Positions 35,286-46,599 of a DNA stretch of 64,000 bases are shown piece by piece. This stretch comes from Chloranthus sessilifolius (Eukaryota > Streptophyta > Magnoliopsida > Chloranthales > Chloranthaceae): NCBI GenBank assembly GCA_021018995.1, contig CM037596.1, forward strand, positions 90,217,184 to 90,281,183, in the 5' to 3' direction. The position numbers and the translations under genes were made by a program. Numbering within the stretch: position 1 is the first letter of the stretch; every line of letters begins with the position of its first letter. The notes beneath the pieces are model-generated. The model made no database searches, was not told the DNA's origin, and was given only the letters and a program-made list of their open reading frames with translations.

Positions 35286-35478
35286 AATTCAATGTAAGCT
35301 TAATGAAGAAAATTTTTAATATGAGAAGAAAATTCGATTCATGATTTTTAAGAGCCTCATTTTATATAAGATCTAGTAAGATATGTATATCCGCTTATCT
35401 CCTTAATAAACATGCGATGTCATAACACGAAATTCTAGGCCCTTGAGATTGGCTAGGATTCTGAGTCGTGACACTTTT

Positions 35479-35998
35479 CCCTAAAAACCCCTCACAATAT
35501 TCAATGTCAGAATCTCAACTGTTGGCCATTTAATGCTATTTTTACCCCCCAAAAGGGGGAGATTTTGTTATATTCACAACACTTAAAAGAAATCATGTAC
35601 TGCCCAATCCCAATCGGCCATCAACATATATGCTAACTAGCCCGTTCACTTTTTCTAAACATGTGACATCATTTTTCCATGATCAAAATCTAAACATCAG
35701 TGTACCATATGATTTCTTGATCATTATCTAAAGATCTATGGTTTTTAAGCTGTAGAGGAAAAAAAATAAATTTCTACATGGGTAATAATCCTTCACTCGG
35801 AGGCATTTGACATAATCCTAATGACTCAGAGCTATTATTTTTAAAACTATTATATGTGACATGCAATTAATAATAGTTAGAGTGATAGGGTTATATCTTT
35901 TAACTAAAGTCATATGATCATTTTCCTTTCTTACATAGAAATAAATATTTTCAAAAAGAAAAAAAAAAATAAAGTAAAATTTTTAAATTTCCAAATTT
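35479..35998. other. No identifiable feature
   Basis: AT-rich spacer between solo LTR S2 and the TRIM element. Confidence 0.3.
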
Positions 35999-36003
35999 AG
36001 AAA

Positions 36004-36659
36004 TGTGACGACCCAAACCCAAATGCCACAATATTGTCTGGTTCTGGGCTTAGGTCCCCTTCCCAATTTTGTTTGTGGCATGGGCATTATGTTCCGCCGT
36101 CCCCACCCAAAACGCGTCATTACATGTAGCGTCCGCAATCACATATAACCCAGAGTCATGACTTTTCTCTATTTGATGTGTGACTATTACAATCCTCCCA
36201 CCTTATAGAAGAGCCGTCCTCGGCTCTGATACCATTCTGTGACGACCCAGACCCACATGCCACAAAATTATTCGGTTCTAGGCTTAGGCCCCAGCCCGAT
36301 TTTGTTTCTGGCATGGGCGTTACGTTTCACCGTCCCCACCCAAAACACGTCATGACATGTAGCGTCCGTAATCACTTATAGCCCAGGGTCAGGACTTTTC
36401 CCTATCCTACGTGGGACTATTACAATCCCCCCACCTTATATAAGAGTCGTCCTCAGCTCTGATACCATTATGTGACGACAGCAGACCCACATGCCACAAT
36501 ATTATCCGATTCTGGGCTTAGGTCCTCGCCCCGATTTTATTTTTGGCATGAGCGTTACGTTTCAATGTCTCCACCCAAAACGCGTCATGACATGTAGTGT
36601 TCGCAATCACATATAGCCCAGGGTCAGGACTTTTCTCTATCCGATGTGGGACTATTACA
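36004..36659 (-). mobile_element. TRIM retrotransposon with three tandem LTRs
   Basis: Three LTR copies of about 188 bp (36004-36191, 36238-36424, 36471-36659), each TGTGACGAC...ACTATTACA on the plus strand, alternate with two 46-bp internal segments. Each internal segment contains GGCTCTGATACCAT on the plus strand (imperfect in copy 2), which reverse-complemented is ATGGTATCAGAGCC, the tRNA-iMet primer-binding site, and a purine-rich AAGGTGGGAGGAT on the minus strand as the polypurine tract. The whole is flanked by an AGAAA duplication (35999-36003 and 36660-36664). It is a terminal-repeat-in-miniature element with one extra LTR, no coding capacity, oriented on the minus strand. Confidence 0.9.
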
Positions 36660-38989
36660 AGAAAACCCCCAAAAAATACTAGGGATGCAGGTTCGGTGAA
36701 CTGAACCGAACCGAAATCAAAATTTTCAGTTTTCGGTTTGGAATACCACAAACCGAAACCGAACCAAACTATGAATCGGTTCGGTTTGGTGTGCCGATTT
36801 GCAAGAAACCAAAACCAAAACCGAACCAAAACCCATTTTTTCGACATTCGGTTCGGTTCAGTCTGTTTGGGTTTAGCTCGATCTTGATTCAGTGTCACAA
36901 TTTGGTTCGGTTTGGGTCTCTGCAACTCTCGGATACGTTGTAGAGTAGGGATGCTGATGAGTACTGAAAAATGATGATATTTCGCCCCTAAATACCTATA
37001 TTTAGCTGTCCGATGAAGGCTATCTGATGAGATTGATTAGATTTGAAGTGTTTCAGGTAAATACAAGCCAAGTATAGAAAACAGTACAAGAATTCTGAAT
37101 ATAATGTCAAAACACTGCAACTTTGGGTAATCAAGAACTTAGTGCGACTTGTGGCTAAATTTGGACCTTCAAGACGGCCGAATTACAAAATTGTCAAAAC
37201 ATGAAAGTTGTATATCGTTTCGTCAGCTATCCAACGGCGTAAAAATCGTCTCAATCCGAGTTCGGGACAAAAAGTTATGACCAAAATACCAAAGCAGTGT
37301 CTGAACTAAGAAGAAGTGCTGAATTTCACGGATTTCTGGGGTCGATGCATCGACCCTACAGGTCGATTAATCGAGCCAGAGTCAGAGTCTGACACGAAAC
37401 TGACACTGTAAACCTGATTTTTGGGATTTCTTGGCGGCTGGATGCATCGACCCTCCCTGGTCGATTAATCGACTCGAAAATAGTGGCTTGGGAGACTTCC
37501 GCGCGACGGGTCTATTTAAAGCGACTCAAACACTTCGAGAAAAGAGGAGGATCTTTTTAGAATTAGAATTACGTAGGAATTAATTTTGGGAAAGAGTTTT
37601 AGTTTTTAGAGTTCTTAGTTTTTAGCCATTATTTTTCATAGTTAGACATAGAAATAGGGAAGTTTTATTATTCTTTTGAGAGCTTTGTTCCCTTTACTTT
37701 TTCAGTACTCTTTCCTAAATTTTGTTCAAAGTTTATTCCTGCATTAATTTCGTTTCTGAAGATCATCATATTTGTGGATCAACGTAATTTCTTTTGAAGT
37801 TTGAGGTAATTTTAATTAATATTATTTTCCCGTATTTATTTATTTATGTCATTTAATTACAATATGTGTGGCTAAATTTATAGGGATGGGGATCTAATGA
37901 TTCCCATCCGAGGAATGTACTTTTAATAATATAAATTTAGGATTAAAATATGAGATTTTATTTTATGGTTGTTGTGCTATCATGAACGGATGAAATCCCC
38001 GCCATTTAATCGATCGGATGCAGAGAGCCATGCCCGGATCTCAAATGGACGTAATTTTACCCTATCATTGTTATGGTCTTTTTGCTTTCATCGTGTGGAT
38101 CTAATTACGATTATGTTCTGGGATCGATTGTGCCGAGCCATGCCTTGGATCTTGGTTCTGTAATGGTAATTTTATCTTAAATAATCCCTAATCTGAATAA
38201 AGTGTGCCGAGCCATGCCCTTGATTTCAGATTTGTAAGTGGTATTTGTGACAACCCGAATTTTCCCAACCTGAATTTTGAGACATATTTTTTTTTTTTTT
38301 TTTTTTTCAAACACGAATGGGAAAACCCGGACCGTCGGGTCGTAGAACACGTTCCGAACACAGAATGCTTGGTACAAAACCTAGCATGCAGAAATCAAAG
38401 CAGATAATACATATGACATGAATAAATCTCTAATTCTAACATCTAATATTACAATAACTAACAATGGCCACCAGTGATGTACCAACGTCACCAAACAGTG
38501 GTGTATAAAATTATATGCGAGTTCAAAGGGTACCAAGTCTGAACTCACCAATCTCCACAAAGTACTCAATCTACGACCCCGAATATCATAGCCCTCCTCA
38601 ATTCCTCAATCTGCAAGTCTGGTGTCCACGTAGAAGCTATACCTGTGACGTATAGTCGAAGGGGTGAGCTACATCCTAGCTCAGTAGAGGAAATTTCAAT
38701 ACTCATTCACATCTTATCATAAGGAAATATAGATTCAATGTCACAATCAAACCTTTTCTTATTTAAAACTGAACTCGTTTCAAAGGTACTTTTTCTTATC
38801 AACAAAGACTGATTTCAAATACTGTTTTCTTTTCACATGACTGATTTCAAAACTGACTTCCTTTTTCACATAAAACTGATTCAAAAGCTGATTTCCTTAT
38901 CATACAAAACTGATTTCAAAACTGATTTCCTTTTTACACACAAAAGTGATTTCAAAATATTTATTTATCCTTCAAACTGATTTCAAATC

Positions 38990-39912
38990 TGGCCCACATG
39001 GTACTTGCACTCCGCCCATAGCGGTCCACGATAAGCATAATCCGCCCACAGCGGTCCACATACATATAATCCGCCCATAGCGGTCCACATGCACAATATC
39101 CGCCCATAGCGGTCCACTTTAATCTCACGACTTATGGTTTGATTTACGAGGTATAATCCAAAGAGTACATAAAATGCCGCAAAAGCGGTCCAAGGGCGTA
39201 CATGACTACATCGAAATCCAAGGGTGTACGTAAATCCGTAAAAAGCGGTCCAAGGGCGTACATGACTCACAGGTGTCCAAAGGAGTACGTAAAATCCGCG
39301 AGCGGTCCAAGGCGATACATGAGCTGAGTCCGAGGGTGTCGTAAAATCCCGTAAAAAGCGGTCCAAAGGCGTACATGAGCACAACAAGTCCAAAGGTGTC
39401 GTAAAATCCGTAAAAAGCGGTCCAAGCGTACATAAGCACAACAAGTCCAAGGTTGTACGTAAAATCCGTAAAACGGTCCAAGGGCGTACCACGACTCACA
39501 ACGATGTCCAAAGGAGACGTAAAATCCGCGGCGTCAAGCGATACATGAGCACAACGAGTCCGAGGGTGTACGTAAAATCCCGTAAAAACGGTCCAAAGGC
39601 GTACATGAGCACAACAAGTTCAAAGGTGTACGTAAAATCCCGTAAAAACGGTCCAAGGGCGTACATAAGCACAACAAGTCCAAGGTTGTACGTAAAATCC
39701 CGTAAAAACGGTCCAAGGGCGTACATAAGCACAACAAGTCCAAGGGTGTACGTAAAATCCCGTAAAAACGATCCAAGGGCGTACATAAATCCCACCACAG
39801 CGGTCCAAGGGTATACACAAATCCCGCCACAGCGGTCCAAGGGTGTACATAAATCCCGCCACAGCGGTCCAAGGGTGTACATAAATCCCGCCACAGCGGT
39901 CCAAGGGTGTAC
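38990..39912. repeat. Minisatellite inside solo LTR S4
   Basis: Units share GCGGTCCA. Four units of about 30 bp (AATCCGCCCATAGCGGTCCAC type) are followed by about ten longer units of 50-60 bp (GTAAAATCCCGTAAAAAC, GGTCCAAGGGCGTACAT, AGCACAACAAGTCCAAGG), then four 32-bp units (AATCCCGCCACAGCGGTCCA). Long open frames on both strands here are products of the repeat. Confidence 0.9.
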
Positions 39913-40739
39913 CTTCTCACAAATTTACAAGACTCAAAGATTTCGAGTTCACATTCTAGTTCAGATTTCTAAATCACGATCCAAAGCTCACATTCTTGCT
40001 TAAAAGGTTTTAAAACTCACCATTTAAAAGTCAAGTTTAAAAAATCGAATACCATAGTACAGATTCTAGGTTAAGTTCACAGTTCAAAATTCACCGTTTT
40101 CGACTCACGGATTTTAAATTTCTATTTTGCAAGGAGTTCAAGTTATAATTCAAATATCTATCAAACTAACATCAAAATACATCAAGAAAACTTATCATTT
40201 TTTTCATATGAATACCTCAAAGAAACAATGAATCAAAGTTAAACATGCAGGTTTGTGTTGAAGTTCCCCTACACGTCCAATTAGATTCAAGCATCGATTT
40301 TAAATAACAAAACTTTAAATCACACTTATCATTTTCATTTGATTAAATCAAGGCATCTATGAATCAATTTCAAAAATATAATCAAATATTAAATTTCCCC
40401 TACCTTAACCTCGAAGCAAGCAAGGTCCTATCAATGGCCGTCCACCCTTAATCTACATCACAAGCACACAATGATGCATCAATGATTAACCCCAACCACT
40501 AATAACTTAGACTATTTAAGTGTTTTCTAAAAATTGAGTCGGAACGGGCAAGTTCGCGCCAACACAGAAATTGATGTAACCTTTCTCCTAAATTTTTACC
40601 TTTAAAAATTTAGATTCATAAGTTGGTCAAAACACAAACATTGTAGATCTCTTTGTTATCTTTCCAACGCCTCAAGAATCGCATCAATCGGAGGTCGGAG
40701 TAGAAAGTTATGGTCAAAATACTAAAGCAGTACTGGCAA

Positions 40740-41300
40740 CTCAGACAAAATCGACTAATCGATTTTCAAAATCGATTAATCGATTTTCCAAAGTCGATTG
40801 ATCGATTTTCTCTCGATTGATCGATTTTCAAAGAGCCAAAAATCTTTTTCACTATTTGAGACCAGTCGATTAATCGACCCAATTTCGATTAATCGAAATT
40901 CAAAAATCGATTAATCGATTTTACTCGATTAATCGGTTTCGTTTCTCGACAAAATTAGAAATTTACCTAACTTATTACTAAATTTTGACCTTTAAAACGA
41001 TTGATTCACAAGTTGGTCAATTCATGAAAGTTGTAGGGCTTTCTGTCGTCTTTCCAACGCAACACGAATCACGTCAATCCGAATTCGGCACAAAAAGTTA
41101 TGGCTGAAATACTACGGTAGTGTCAGTAAGCTCAGGCAAACTCGATTAATCGATTTTCAAAATCGATTAATCGAACTTCAAAATCGATTAATCGAAATTC
41201 TCTTCGATTAATCGATTTCGGGGAGTTCTTCTTGAATTTCTCTCTTGTCAAAAACTCGATTAATCGAGTTTCAAAATCGATTAATCGATTTTGGCAGTTT
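40740..41300. repeat. TCGATTAATCGA palindrome clusters and two conserved modules
   Basis: Two successive blocks each consist of a roughly 150-bp module (40590-40735 and 40976-41130; TTGTAG, CTTTCCAACGC, AAAGTTATGG, AATACTA) followed by a run of ATCGATTAATCGAT-type palindromes (40745-40940 and 41139-41295). Confidence 0.85.
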
Positions 41301-42822
41301 CTGAGCACTTCTCGGGTTTGAACCTTGAAACCCATTTTTTTCATCAAAATTCAATCCTTTTGATCCTAATCTTTTGCACACATCTAACCAACATATATTT
41401 AATTAAATACATGGAAGAATTGCGTTATTTACCTCTTTAAATCGGTGATTTACTCGTAGATCGGATCGTCTTCTTCGTTAGATAAAAAGGGTTTCCAAAC
41501 CCACCTCGATCATCTCCGAGCTCCACGATCACACCCAAGCCCACGAAATTAACGGCAATCCTTCCACACACACTTCACGCAAACTCACGCTACGATTTGC
41601 GGATCAAAACTCACGATCTCTTTGTAAGAAGAGGGTTTTAAAACCCCCAAACGGCTCCAAAACCCATAAAACCACAACCAAACGTCGAAATCGACGGCGA
41701 TCTTCCCCTTAGACGATCTCACAAATGTTTTTCGTGCAAATCTAAGGCTCGGCACTCATGGATTCAACACGTTCATTTCATCTCCTCCTCTTTCTCTCTT
41801 CCTTCTCTCCTCAAAAACCCAAAACCTAAAACAAAACCTTGTGCAAACCGGGTGTTAGCTCCCAAAAGAAGAAATTGCCTTCTTTAACTAAATGGGATCG
41901 GTTCCCATACAAAACACATATACTTGTCTTTGGGCGTATTAGTTCTCATCTAAGGATCTAGTTCCCGTGTGAAATGAACGTACCTATTTAGGTGTTATCT
42001 CATAACAAAATAGTTTTCTTTGATTAGGTGTGGGCCTACACACCCAAACCATCCACTAATCGAACCCGGTGTTGAGCCCATACACCAAAGCTTGGTGCAT
42101 AAGAAATCACCTAATGCTCAACACACAATCTAAATCGGTCTTTTTTCCACTCAAGACCAACCCAATTTAACTTACGTAAGTAATTTCATAAAATCGAGCA
42201 CGTGACCAGTCGGGCACGCACACCGAGGTACACTGTTCAAAGTCGGGCATACATCCCGGGATACACTATTTAAAGTCAAAATTTTCAGGCTGTTACAGTA
42301 TTCTTGTTGGAATTTTTACCCACCTTGGGGATGATTTTTATTTGAACCTGAGATCATGTGTGCCTAGCCATGCCCTTGATCCCAGATCTATATATGAAAA
42401 TCATCTAAGTCCTAATTGCAGGGATGCAACGTGGAACCTATTAGGGTGTTGACCATTGATCTTCCATAAAAGATATTTGTTACCAATGAAATATCTCATA
42501 ATTTAATCCTTAGATTTATATTATAGGAAGAACGGACCAAAGATGGGAGGATTTAGTATCTTCATCTTTATCATCATCTTTACTTTTACTTTTGAATTAT
42601 CAATTGAATTTTAGTTTGTAGTCATTAATTACCATCTCATCAACCGATTAAATCATAAAACTGGTAGAATACTGTTAGATCTTCATAGATTTCTAGAATT
42701 GCTTGTCTCTTTTAGGTATTTCAAAATTAGTCCTCGTGGGAACGATCTCGTACTCTGCACCCACTATATACAAACCGATTCGTGCACTTACGAGTAAAAC
42801 ATTACATTAAAATATCACATCA

Positions 42823-43062
42823 AGTTTTTGTTATGATTAAATTAAGAAAATCTGAATTTTTGGTAGACAATAAATTTTAGGAATTTTCGAGGATTAAAAT
42901 AGTATTTTTGCTTAATTAAAAAGAAAAAAAATAAAAATAAAAAAATTTCTGGGGGTCGATGCATCGACCTTGCCTCGATTGATCGAGTTTGACTTGATCA
43001 ATCGAATTTATTAAAAAAAAAAAAAATTAAAAAAAAAAAAAAAAATTGTTATTAGTGAAATC
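42823..43062. other. Leader between 5' LTR and gag-like ORF
   Basis: AT-rich. The sequence directly after the LTR (AAGTTTTTGTTATGATT) does not match a common primer-binding site such as TGGTATCAGAGC or TGGCGCC. Palindromes TCGATGCATCGA and TCGATTGATCGA occur at 42957-42990. Confidence 0.5.
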
Positions 43063-44058
43063 ATGTCAATGCATGGATTCAATCTAAAATCATGTGCTAT
43101 TTGTGAAAATTCGATGCACATTTCACCTATGTGTCCCTTGAATAACTCAAATTATTACCCTGAACAAGTCCAACCAAATCCGGTTTGGAACACTCATGAC
43201 TGGCAGAGTCAATCTAATGACATGTGGGGTTTTAATCAACCTCTAATGTGTGATATGATGCCGTACAATGATCAAAATTCTTATCCCAACAAATTTCCTT
43301 ATGAGTTTTCACAGCAAACTCAATACTTTCAAGACACAAACTCATATGAACCAGCCCAAAATTCTTCTTACTCCTTAGAATATTTAAAAGGTTTGGCGCA
43401 CACCAATACTAAAAGAATTTCTAGGATACAATCTCAAGTTAGTCAGATGATCGAGTACTTACAAAGGAAAGTTGAAATAGAGGAGTCCCTCATTGATACC
43501 GATCAGAATAAAGAACATCTTCAAGAGGACTCATCTAATTTTGTTCAAAAATATGAGGATGACTAATTGGTCACTACGCTTGAGAATGACATAACGAGCG
43601 TTGAGGTAGTGCAAGTGCAAGGAGAAGAGGAAATGGAATGGAACGATACTTATGTCGAGGAGGGAATTGAGAATCAAATTGAGATGAAAGAGAAAGAAAA
43701 TGACACCCTTACAACACCTGATAAGGGAAACATAATTTTTTTCGATGAGTGTGAATTCGGTTTAGGGAAGAAAGAGGAATTTCAAATCTGTTGCCCATTC
43801 GTTGAATACATAGATAATCAACAGAATACCGAAAAAAGATTCATGGGTTTGAATCTGGAGTGTGATTTTGGGAATGTCAAGTACATGGTAGAAATGGATC
43901 ATAATGGTGGCACTTGGGCACACCATGAGGGTGTAACTAAGTCCTTGAAAAGAGAAATACCGAGACGATTAAATAAATCGCTGATCCTGCTTAGAAATTT
44001 TTTCATGAAGATTTGGGATCCTGGTGGACTCGGAATGAATTTACACCTTGTAGATTAA
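43063..44058 (+). pseudogene. Gag-like zinc-knuckle ORF of Athila-like element, one internal stop
   Basis: The frame runs 167 codons to a TAA at 43564-43566 and then stays open for 163 more to 44058. The N-terminal part has a CCHC zinc knuckle, CAICENSMHISPMC (C-x2-C-x4-H-x4-C), followed by an Asn/Gln/Tyr/Trp-rich stretch (VWNTHDWQSQSND) and a coiled-coil-like segment (LKGLAHTNTKRISRIQSQ), the layout seen after the gag knuckle in Athila-type polyproteins. The second half is acidic (EGIENQIEMKEKENDTL) and ends KIWDPGGLGMNLHLVD. The capsid part of gag is missing upstream, and there is no protease or polymerase. Either the element is non-autonomous and the stop is decay, or the two parts are separate products. 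Confidence 0.6.
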
Positions 44059-44103
44059 TTTCGCAATTTTTCTTAAAAAAAAATTAAAAAAAAAATAAAA
44101 ATA

Positions 44104-44700
44104 AAAAATAAAAAATTTTGCTGGGAGTCGATGCATCGACCCCCATTGTCGATGCATCGACCTTGCCTCGATTGATCGAGTGTGACTCGATCAATCGAAT
44201 TTATCAAAAAAAAAAAAAAACAAAAATTTCTTATGGTCGATGCATCGACCCCTTTGTGCTCGATTAATCGACCCTTTTGGTCGATTAATCGAGGGTATTT
44301 AATGGTGTCTCCTTTTTCAAGGAGACTGCATTTATGACGGTTTGACTTTTTTTTTAGTCGATTAATCGGCTCCTTGAGTCGATGCATCGACTGCACATTT
44401 TGAAAATTGTGCTGTTTTGAAAGTCTGTCCGTTTTTGTTTTATTTGGTGTCGATTAATCGACTCTTTATGGATCGATTAATCGACTTTTATTTCGGGACG
44501 TGCGTTTTTGGTTTTTATCTGCCTCGATTAAATGTCGATTAATCGAGGACGTACGTTGAGTAATCGATTTTTCCACTTCCGTACGTTGCGTCTTTTCACT
44601 TTAAGACGTTGCGTGTTTTCCATGCGTCAGGACTTCTGACGCGGCCGTTTTCAATGGAGTCGATTAATCGACACTTTTGGTCGATTAATCGATTATTTGC
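44104..44700. repeat. TCGATTAATCGA / TCGATGCATCGA palindromes between ORFs
   Basis: Repeated 12-bp palindromes lie among A/T runs (for example 44129-44185, 44237-44296, 44356-44390, 44450-44490, 44660-44692). A similar set lies at 46158-46442. They flank the second ORF on both sides. Confidence 0.85.
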
Positions 44701-44826
44701 GTGTGTCCGTCCCGAGAGGGCGCCTTTGCGCCTATTTAAATGGAGCAGTCTCAATACGTTTCTCACTACATTTCTCATTGAGTTTATATCCTATTTTTCT
44801 GACTGCCTCGCATTTACAAGGTAATC

Positions 44827-45905
44827 ATGGCTTCGACCGCCGTGCCAGAAGACTTGTACAACGCCCTGCTGGTCATCCACGTGATCAGCCAAGTGGTCGC
44901 TTCGCGACCCGCGACCTGTGTTCCGAATATGTTTCTGATCTCGCGGCTTTTCAAGCCTTTGCCATTTTTCTCTCAATGCCCATTTTCTCCTCACTCCACC
45001 TGTGATCAAAGTGTCCGAACGCGTTGTTCGGTTATTCTATCAGAATATGGCATGGGTGCCTGCCTCCATCGAGAATCAAGTCGCCGCCCACTTCACTGTT
45101 ACAATTGATGGGTGGTCGCGCCTGATTTTTCCGCACACCATTGCGGAGGTCTTTAATGTTTCGTGCGAGCGCCCTCACAATCACATTTTGGGTGAGGAAC
45201 TCGACGAGTCTCAGGAGGATATAATCAACGAGATGTGCCGCGGCATATTTTCTTATGGGATCGCCACTAGGCGATCGGCGTTGCCACGCCCGCTTTTGTT
45301 TTGGGATAGTGTGGTCAGTAGCAATCTACTTCCCCACGCGTTTCGAGCGCACTGCCGGTGATCGGGTTCAAGCACTCTATGGGGTCAACATGCCCAGGAT
45401 TATTCATGATGGCATGTGGCGATGCTATGACGAACTCACTAAACCTACAACTGGTGAAGCCCCGTTGGTTTACTTTCCCCATTATGTTATGAAGTTGCCT
45501 AATTTTCTTCGTTTCCCGTTCTACCGGGATGATGATATCGGGGACCTTGCATTCTATCGTTATGGTGCGTCCCAATGGAACCGCAGTATGCGTCTCTTGG
45601 GAAATATCCCTGATGCCCCTGCTGATGCACCAGCCCAACCGGCTCCCCCACGCCAGCGTCGCCGCGTCCGTCAGGATGACCAACATGCACCTGATCAAGG
45701 ACCCGAGGAGGGTGTGTCGCTTGGTTCGCTCCAAGCCCAAATTACCTCTTTACAAGAGGAGCAGCAGCGACAACATGGTGCACTCCTGCGCCGTAGCCAC
45801 TATGATCGTTCCTTCCTCCATCAGATCGGGCAGCGCATGTGGCCTGATAGTTATGATGAGATGCGCGTCAGGGCCCGCCAGGCCGAGGAGGATGGAGATG
45901 ATTAG
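44827..45905 (+). pseudogene. Plant transposon-protein ORF (Athila 3' ORF type), frameshifted
   Basis: An ATG at 44827 opens MASTAVPEDLYNALL, after which the match moves between frames: DLCSEYVSDLAAFQAF, then VVRLFYQNMAWVPASIENQV (45002-45361), then GDRVQALYGVNMPRI and LPNFLRFPFYRDDD, ending with a Pro-rich linker, a Gln/Glu-rich coiled coil (QAQITSLQEEQQRQH) and DSYDEMRVRARQAEEDGDD (stop at 45903-45905). The VxxFYxNM motif with following hydrophobic blocks is typical of the 'putative plant transposon protein' family found in Athila-type elements. At least two frameshifts are needed, so this copy is inactive. Function in the family is not established. Confidence 0.6.
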
Positions 45906-46599
45906 TTTGATTAGTCTAGGATTAAGATTTTTTTCGTTTTGTGTTATTTTTTTCTTTCTTTTGTTTAGGCTGTTTATTTTAGGAGTCAAATCAGAAGTGT
46001 CTATGTAATCATCGTATTTATCAATGAAGAAGTGTGTTTTCTAATCTGTGTGGGATTGTCAAAATTTTGCGAATTACCGGTTGCTTTTAGAGTAGTTGAA
46101 ATGCACCATTAAAATGCCTTTTTTTATAGAAAAATTTCAACTCTCTGCCAAGATGGTGTCGATTAATCGAGGGTTATACTCGATTAATCGACCCACTGTT
46201 TGCGAAAAAAAAAAAAAAAAAAAATTTTTTTTTAGGAAGTCGATGAATCGACCCCTCTGTCGATTAATCGACCCCCAAAGGGTCGATGCATCGACCTTTA
46301 GGGATCGATTAATCGACCCTATGTTTGAAAAAAAAAAAAAAAAAAAATTTTTTTTTTTTGGGGAGTCGATGCATCGACCCCACTGTCGATTAATCGACCC
46401 CCAAAGGGTCGATGCATCGACCTTCCGGGATCGATTAATCGACCCCACCGTTTTTTGGTTTTTTTGTTTTTTACGACGGCACTCCTATTGGAACTCTAAT
46501 TTGCCACTTTTCTCACGCCAGTGGACTCCCTTAGATGTATTGTCACACTTTTCATTGTTTCTTTTTTCTGGAGGACACCTCTTTCCACTCCTACTCCAA

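Larger units (their letters stand above)
21816..35473 (+). mobile_element. Solo LTR S2 (about 4.3 kb net) with two nested elements
   Basis: It begins TGTAACGACCCTGATTTT and ends TTCTGAGTCGTGACA, with a CTTTT duplication at 21811-21815 and 35474-35478. The ends match S4 (TGTAACAGCCTG on its sense strand) and S1. Subtracting the hAT element at 22674-29436 and solo LTR S3 at 32683-35285 with their duplications leaves about 4.28 kb, close to the 4.05 kb of S4. The segment 32455-32510 (CCCCGTCTCAAAAAC and AGGTGAAGATATG) resembles the corresponding part of other plant Ty3 LTRs. The T-rich duplication is weak alone; end similarity makes the call. Confidence 0.65.
38246..42297 (-). mobile_element. 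Solo LTR S4 (4.05 kb) nested in 5' LTR
   Basis: The plus strand begins TGTGACAACCCGAATTTTCC and ends TTTTCAGGCTGTTACA, with GTATT duplications at 38241-38245 and 42298-42302. The other LTR of the host element reads straight through the target (GTGGTATTCTTGTTGG near 50386), proving the insertion. GGGTGAGCTACATCCTAGCTC near 38663 is the reverse complement of a segment of S1. It contains a minisatellite (38990-39912), two conserved modules and palindrome clusters (40745-41295). No coding region was seen. Confidence 0.9.
36955..42822 (+). repeat. 5' LTR of Athila-like element, split by solo LTR S4
   Basis: It aligns along its whole length with 49097-50913 once 38246-42297 and one copy of GTATT are removed. 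It contains the conserved module at 37150-37302, TCGATGCATCGA/TCGATTAATCGA palindromes at 37343-37470, and repeated TGTGCCGAGCCATGCCC units (38122, 38201, and a decayed copy at 42357). Around 37995-38050 it differs sharply from the 3' LTR. Confidence 0.9.

Noticed and set aside
29790-35478. Alternative left end for solo LTR S2 at 29795 (CTTTT followed by TGTACGAG)
   Set aside because: The duplication fits equally, but TGTACGAGTTAG does not resemble the family ends, whereas TGTAACGACCC at 21816 does.
38983-39920. Several long overlapping open frames on both strands
   Set aside because: They are produced by the minisatellite in solo LTR S4, whose units lack stops; no domain is present.
45315-45740. 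Minus-strand frame opposite the plant transposon-protein ORF
   Set aside because: Shadow of the plus-strand reading, with no domain.
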